Source of the DNA: Cyclina sinensis
Taxonomy: Eukaryota; Mollusca; Bivalvia; Venerida; Veneridae
Assembly (NCBI GenBank): GCA_012932295.1
Contig: JAAONU010000016.1
Coordinates: forward strand, 30,875,290 to 30,939,289
Length of the DNA stretch: 64,000 bases
Direction: 5' to 3'
Shown: piece after piece, positions 60,480-64,000 of the stretch
Numbering within the stretch: the stretch's first letter is position 1
Layout: each line of letters starts with the position of its first letter
The notes under the pieces: model-generated
What the model was told of the DNA's origin: nothing
Database searches by the model: none
Seen by the model: the letters and a program-made list of their open reading frames with translations, nothing else
Position numbers and translations under genes: made by a program

Positions 60480-60590
60480 GAAAATGTGTTTGTAAAAAAA
60501 GTTAGATATCATATTACGGACATTTGAAGACAGACTATCAATAATAATTTCATATCTAAATGACAAATAGCTCATTAAACAACATTTTAG
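60480..60590 (-). repeat. Inverted fragment of block A
   Basis: On the minus strand it reads TTAATGAGCTATTTGTCATT and then AGTCTGTCTTCAAATGTCCG, closely matching block A copy 1 at about 41,330-41,385. It is the only A copy in reverse orientation. Confidence 0.6.
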
Positions 60591-60755
60591 TGACAGAAGC
60601 TTCCTTTTAGCTCGGATATTTAAATTGGCAATTACGGGCTTTGTTTTTCACCTCTTATTGATCCATCTCAGTCTACCTAGCTAAAATGCTAACAGCCTGC
60701 AAGGTCAATACAATGTATTTGTTTAATTTCGAAATATTTGAAAGCTTTTTACCTT

Positions 60756-60906
60756 ATGGAAGATAAAGCCCACTCCCGGCAATGCCTTGGTAGCGAGGAG
60801 ATAGGGTGAATAGAGTGGATAGCCAACTTCCCGGACATTAACCTGGTCGAGCACAGTTTGTATCACTTGCAGCCAGCAGAAAACAACTCGGCAAGTGAAG
60901 CAACAC
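60756..60906 (+). pseudogene. Tc1-like transposase relic (C-terminal catalytic part)
   Basis: One plus-strand frame reads MEDKAHSRQCLGSEEIG, then a stop, then IEWIANFPDINLVEHSLYHL. The first part matches the QDNAxxHxAR motif around the second catalytic aspartate of Tc1-like transposases. The second matches WPAxSPDLNPIEHxWD, which contains the last catalytic acid. The spacing between the two is about right for a DD34-35E enzyme. Several conserved residues are changed (N to K, S to F, P to V) and a stop interrupts the frame, so it is inactive. No upstream half or TIRs were found here. A Tc1-like N-terminal relic is at 2.5 kb, too far away to be the same copy. Confidence 0.75.
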
Positions 60907-60909
60907 CAT

Positions 60910-61430
60910 ACAGAAAGTTAGTGTCGTGCTTGTCCAGATAAAAATGAGAGTGAAACAAAGGACCATTCATAATATAACAGTTTAACAGTTTATTCATATC
61001 AAACCAGAAGGTCAACGACCCATGAGGCAAAATATACAATATAAATACAAATATGGCAGTATACATACTAGCATGTAAAATCTATATAAATGAAAATATT
61101 TCCGTTCTAGTTTACGTAACATTAAACCTAAATTATTTAGCAACAAGTAGATAAGTATTATAATATATGTTGTCTTAGGAATTTAGATTTTGATATCATT
61201 TTAAATCTTACAATTAATGAAAAATAAAGAATAATAGACACATTATCAGTAATCATTAATTTTGTATATAATCAACTCGGAGCTTTTCTGTGTTCACAAG
61301 CAGTTTCATTTCATATCGGTAAACGTATGCTTTGCAGGGCTCTAAGACAAACTTATGATAAGGTTTTAAAGCAAAAGCGTTATTAATACACATATATACG
61401 GCGGCACAGAGGTGACATGCACTACTTCTT
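60910..61430. other. No gene seen
   Basis: Short frames only, before the palindromic arrays. Confidence 0.5.
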
Positions 61431-61432
61431 TT

Positions 61433-62450
61433 TCTCGTTCTAACGAGATACCTACTCAAGGGAACGACTAAATATGTTGTGGTAACGATTTACTAAGTCA
61501 TGGGAACGACATAAAACAGAGAAATGTAATTTATAAAAAAATGCATTGGAAAAAGAGTAGAACAATAAAAGAGAGCAGTGTAAAAAGATTAAAAGTGCAA
61601 TAAAAAAAGAGTACTTTATCGTAGCTATGTCGAAGGAACGACTTACTAACTCGTAGTAACAAGTATCTATGTCGTGAGACGAGATGGCAAGATAATGAGC
61701 TACGCTACTTTTTTCAATGTAAAACTTTTTAAAGGGATACACATGCAAATGAATGCCTCAAAAAATAAAACTGATATTATTTGCTCAAATCACGTTCAAT
61801 ATGAAGAAATTTAAATTTCCAATACGTTTGTCCATATAAATAAAGTGAAATGCGGTCTTGAACGTAAATATTTGAACTTTTTTTAACAGAAAGTAAAACG
61901 CGAACGGAATCACCGTGTTATTTTTAGATAGGTCACGTGATAAAAACAACCAATCGTCATTTCTCTTGGATTGCTTTTTGCCGTAGTTCACGTGACAGGT
62001 ACTTCAACTGTCCAATCATTCACTGCGAAATTTAGCGCAAAATCTAAATTTTTCTATCAAGTTAGGAAACCATCCGGGTTTTCATTTATTAAGAGGAAAT
62101 CTTTGTTTCTGGGACTGATCATTATATTTATTTCGATCACATTTATAGTATATTGATTGAAGAAACAAGAAAAAAAGCATGAAACTTTTGCCTGTTTATC
62201 CCTTTAAATTGCACTCCTTTTCTATGTCGTTCCAATGACTTAGTAACTCGTTACCACGACATACTAAGTATCTCTCTTGATTTAGTATCTCGTGGAGACG
62301 ACATAAAAAAGAAAGTGCAATTAAAAAAATATTGCATTAAAAAAAAAAACTGTGTGGCGCAATATCTTTCTATCTCGTTTCCACGACATAGCTAACTAGT
62401 TCCCACGAATTAGTAAGTCGTTCTCTCGACATAGCTACCTTGCATCACTG
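61433..62450. repeat. Paired arrays of near-palindromic TCGTGGNAACGA units
   Basis: Two array-spacer-array blocks occur, at 61,433-61,700 and 62,222-62,450. Units look like TAAGTCATGGGAACGACATA, GAACGACTTACTAACTCG, AGTATCTCGTGGAGACGAC and CTCGTTTCCACGACATAG. Each spacer is A-rich with an AGTGCAAT word. Because the units are themselves close to palindromic, the orientation of one block relative to the other is ambiguous. The 520-base centre holds the E-box/CCAAT cluster. Probably one transposable element with structured ends. Confidence 0.7.
61933..62016. promoter_or_regulatory. Twin E-box / CCAAT cluster
   Basis: TCACGTGA occurs at 61,933-61,940 and 61,988-61,995. CCAAT occurs at 61,950-61,954 and 62,012-62,016. 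Perfect 8-bp palindromic E-boxes of this type bind USF/TFE-class bHLH factors in animals, and CCAAT binds NF-Y. The pairing of the two motifs twice within 84 bases, in the middle of the flanking arrays, suggests a promoter or a binding platform. A 61-codon frame starting at 61,971 overlaps it, but nothing marks it as a gene. Confidence 0.35.
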
Positions 62451-62679
62451 GGATAACTAACAATTTAAGATAAAGAAAAGTGTTTATTTGTGTATACGTT
62501 TTGTAACTTTGTATAATATTTACAAATTCTTCAAACATACTTTTGACTTAACAAAAAAAACTATAAATTTCTTAAGACCACTTCACTTTATATGCTTCAC
62601 TTCGTTGTGAAATTCAGTTGAAATTAATATATTTTGCGAGAAATTCATGTGCATATAATTGGTTGATGCAAAATCAAAA

Positions 62680-63015
62680 GGCATTATGTGCTAGAACTGT
62701 TAGCACTGGTATAGGTCGAGCAGAGATAAGAAAATGCGCTGAAATTTGTTCCGTGAAATTGTAATTATGTTGTCACTTACAATTGTCAGACGGTTTTGAT
62801 TTATACAAAAATGAGTACGCTTATCTTCCTTGACTATCTTAGCGATTTAATTTATAGAAAAATAAATGCCTTGATCTGAAGCGAGAAAAAATGAATGTTT
62901 AAAACAACAAAGTTTAAGTTCAAAATGATGCAAATGTCTGCTATTCTTTCTAAAGGATATATGGTAAAATAGACAACTTGTTCATCTTTCTAGTTGGTCA
63001 GAGCAAAAAAACAAA
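62680..63015 (+). repeat. Duplicated block C, copy 2
   Basis: TTCCGTGAAATTGTAATTAT, TGTTGTCACTTACAATTGTC and AGTTGGTCAGAGCAAAAAAA align with block C copy 1 at 52.19-53.31 kb. The spacing between words is about 800 bases shorter than there, implying a deletion here or an insertion in copy 1. Confidence 0.6.
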
Positions 63016-63684
63016 CAAACTAAAAAAACCTCTGTAGTTTTCATTCGTACATAAGTAAAGAAGATAAAACATCACATCCTCGTTACAAGGTAGCCCACGC
63101 TTCTTTTGTCCAAAAACCCTGCTTGTTGTTGTAAATACAGGAAAATAAAAATAAACAAAATACAAAGAAATATTACAATTATTACGACATTCCTGAGCAA
63201 AATCTTTTAATGAAAATAATGAAAAATATTAGGTGATCCGAGAACTTCAAAAACAAGAGTATGTTTCCCTACCCTATTTAAAAACATTACATTTGCACGT
63301 GCACTTATTTTTTAAAAGATATTTCCAGCTTTATGTTATGTCAATAAAGAACATGAAATGTTTAATAACATATTAAATATTTAAGGCGTTAGTGGCAGTT
63401 GTATGGGTAAACTAAGCACGATGACTTGTTAGCAAAGTCGTAACCGGAAATACTTACTTCCAAAACAACTCTTGTTTATATTAAAGCATTGCTCTAAGCA
63501 TCCTTAGCTTATAACAGCAATTTGGCCACTTTTTATCCTTCACTGCAATAGTTCTTCGTGTCCGCACATAAATAACTCGTCGCTATGATAGAATAGATTA
63601 TTCTTCAGAGATAATCTAAATTCGCCACTAATTAAAGTGTCACATACTTTTCTCTTGCAAAATTTACGATTTTTTCCAGTGAAA
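63016..63684. other. No gene seen
   Basis: AT-rich DNA. Nothing recognised. Confidence 0.5.
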
Positions 63685-63790
63685 TACTGTGAAATCATTA
63701 ATATTCGTGGGGGATTAATTTTCGTGGATTTCGTGGTTCAGGTGACCCACGAAATCAAGTCCCGACGAACAAATTGTGCCCAAGATAATG
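63685..63790 (+). mobile_element. 5' part of a MITE beginning TACTGTGAAATC
   Basis: TACTGTGAAATCATTAATAT is followed by TTCGTGGGGGATTAATTTTC and a near-palindrome, TTCGTGGTTCAGGTGACCCA then CGAA. From memory this is the left part of an interspersed bivalve element whose other end reads TTTCACAGTA. That right end is not present in the window, so the copy is truncated. The 69-codon frame across it is a shadow. Confidence 0.65.
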
Positions 63791-63799
63791 TTAAGTATG

Positions 63800-64000
63800 C
63801 CCAATCAGTCAATAGCACCAAAAAAGGTGTGAGACGTGGTTCGTAGTTGGTACATCGTCCGTAGACAAGTTGTGTGCTTAACCGCTGCTTTTTTGTACTT
63901 CATTCAATGAATCAACGATACACATAGGTATGAATCGGATACTAAACCGATAGATGATTTTTTTTTCAGGTGTGTACCCGTATTTTGTTTGTTTACTAAG
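63800..64000. other. No gene seen
   Basis: End of window, AT-rich, with a short T run. Nothing recognised. Confidence 0.5.

Overview
The window is AT-rich eukaryotic DNA with no complete gene that I can demonstrate. No open frame looks like an intact host gene, and nothing indicates operons, ribosome-binding sites or bacterial genes. Several interspersed repeats match, from memory, elements common in bivalve mollusc genomes. These are a TTAA-ended MITE, a MITE starting TACTGTGAAAT, and tandem-core elements with GTCCGTCCGTC starts, CAGGTGAGC palindromes and CTCTTGTT ends. I therefore infer a bivalve intergenic or intronic region. The species cannot be fixed from the sequence.

Layout. 0-8.9 kb: single-copy AT-rich DNA with three diverged copies of one local repeat, a Tc1-like transposase relic (2.52-2.80 kb), a MITE with perfect 28-bp inverted ends (3.69-4.04 kb), an AT microsatellite, and a GC-rich patch followed by promoter-like motifs (7.1-7.7 kb). 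8.9-16.2 kb: a cluster of tandem-core elements. 18.6-22.1 kb: a decayed L1-like LINE interrupted by another repeat. 22-30 kb: mostly featureless. 30.0-31.6 kb: a minus-strand tandem-core element with a very regular 145-bp period. 33.0 kb: the TTAA MITE. 34.6-35.7 kb: a 37-bp minisatellite of about 30 copies. 38.7 kb: a 127-bp tandem duplication. 39.5-40.5 kb: an opposite-strand copy of the repeat that interrupts the LINE.

40.8-63 kb is the most interesting part. Diverged blocks (called U, A, B and C here) recur in the same order about every 7-8 kb, which suggests an old tandem segmental duplication. Two blocks (A and B) align between copies in a conserved reading frame and look like decayed exons of an unrecognised gene. 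A mariner element (46,987-48,298) with TA target duplications and a broken transposase sits in the first unit. Relics of a pogo-like transposase (55.9-56.2 kb) and a second Tc1-like transposase (60.8 kb) follow. At 61.4-62.5 kb, two arrays of small near-palindromic units flank a core with two TCACGTGA E-boxes and two CCAAT boxes.

The dominant biology is transposable-element accumulation and decay on top of local duplication. All similarity statements rest on reading by eye; no alignment or database search was run.
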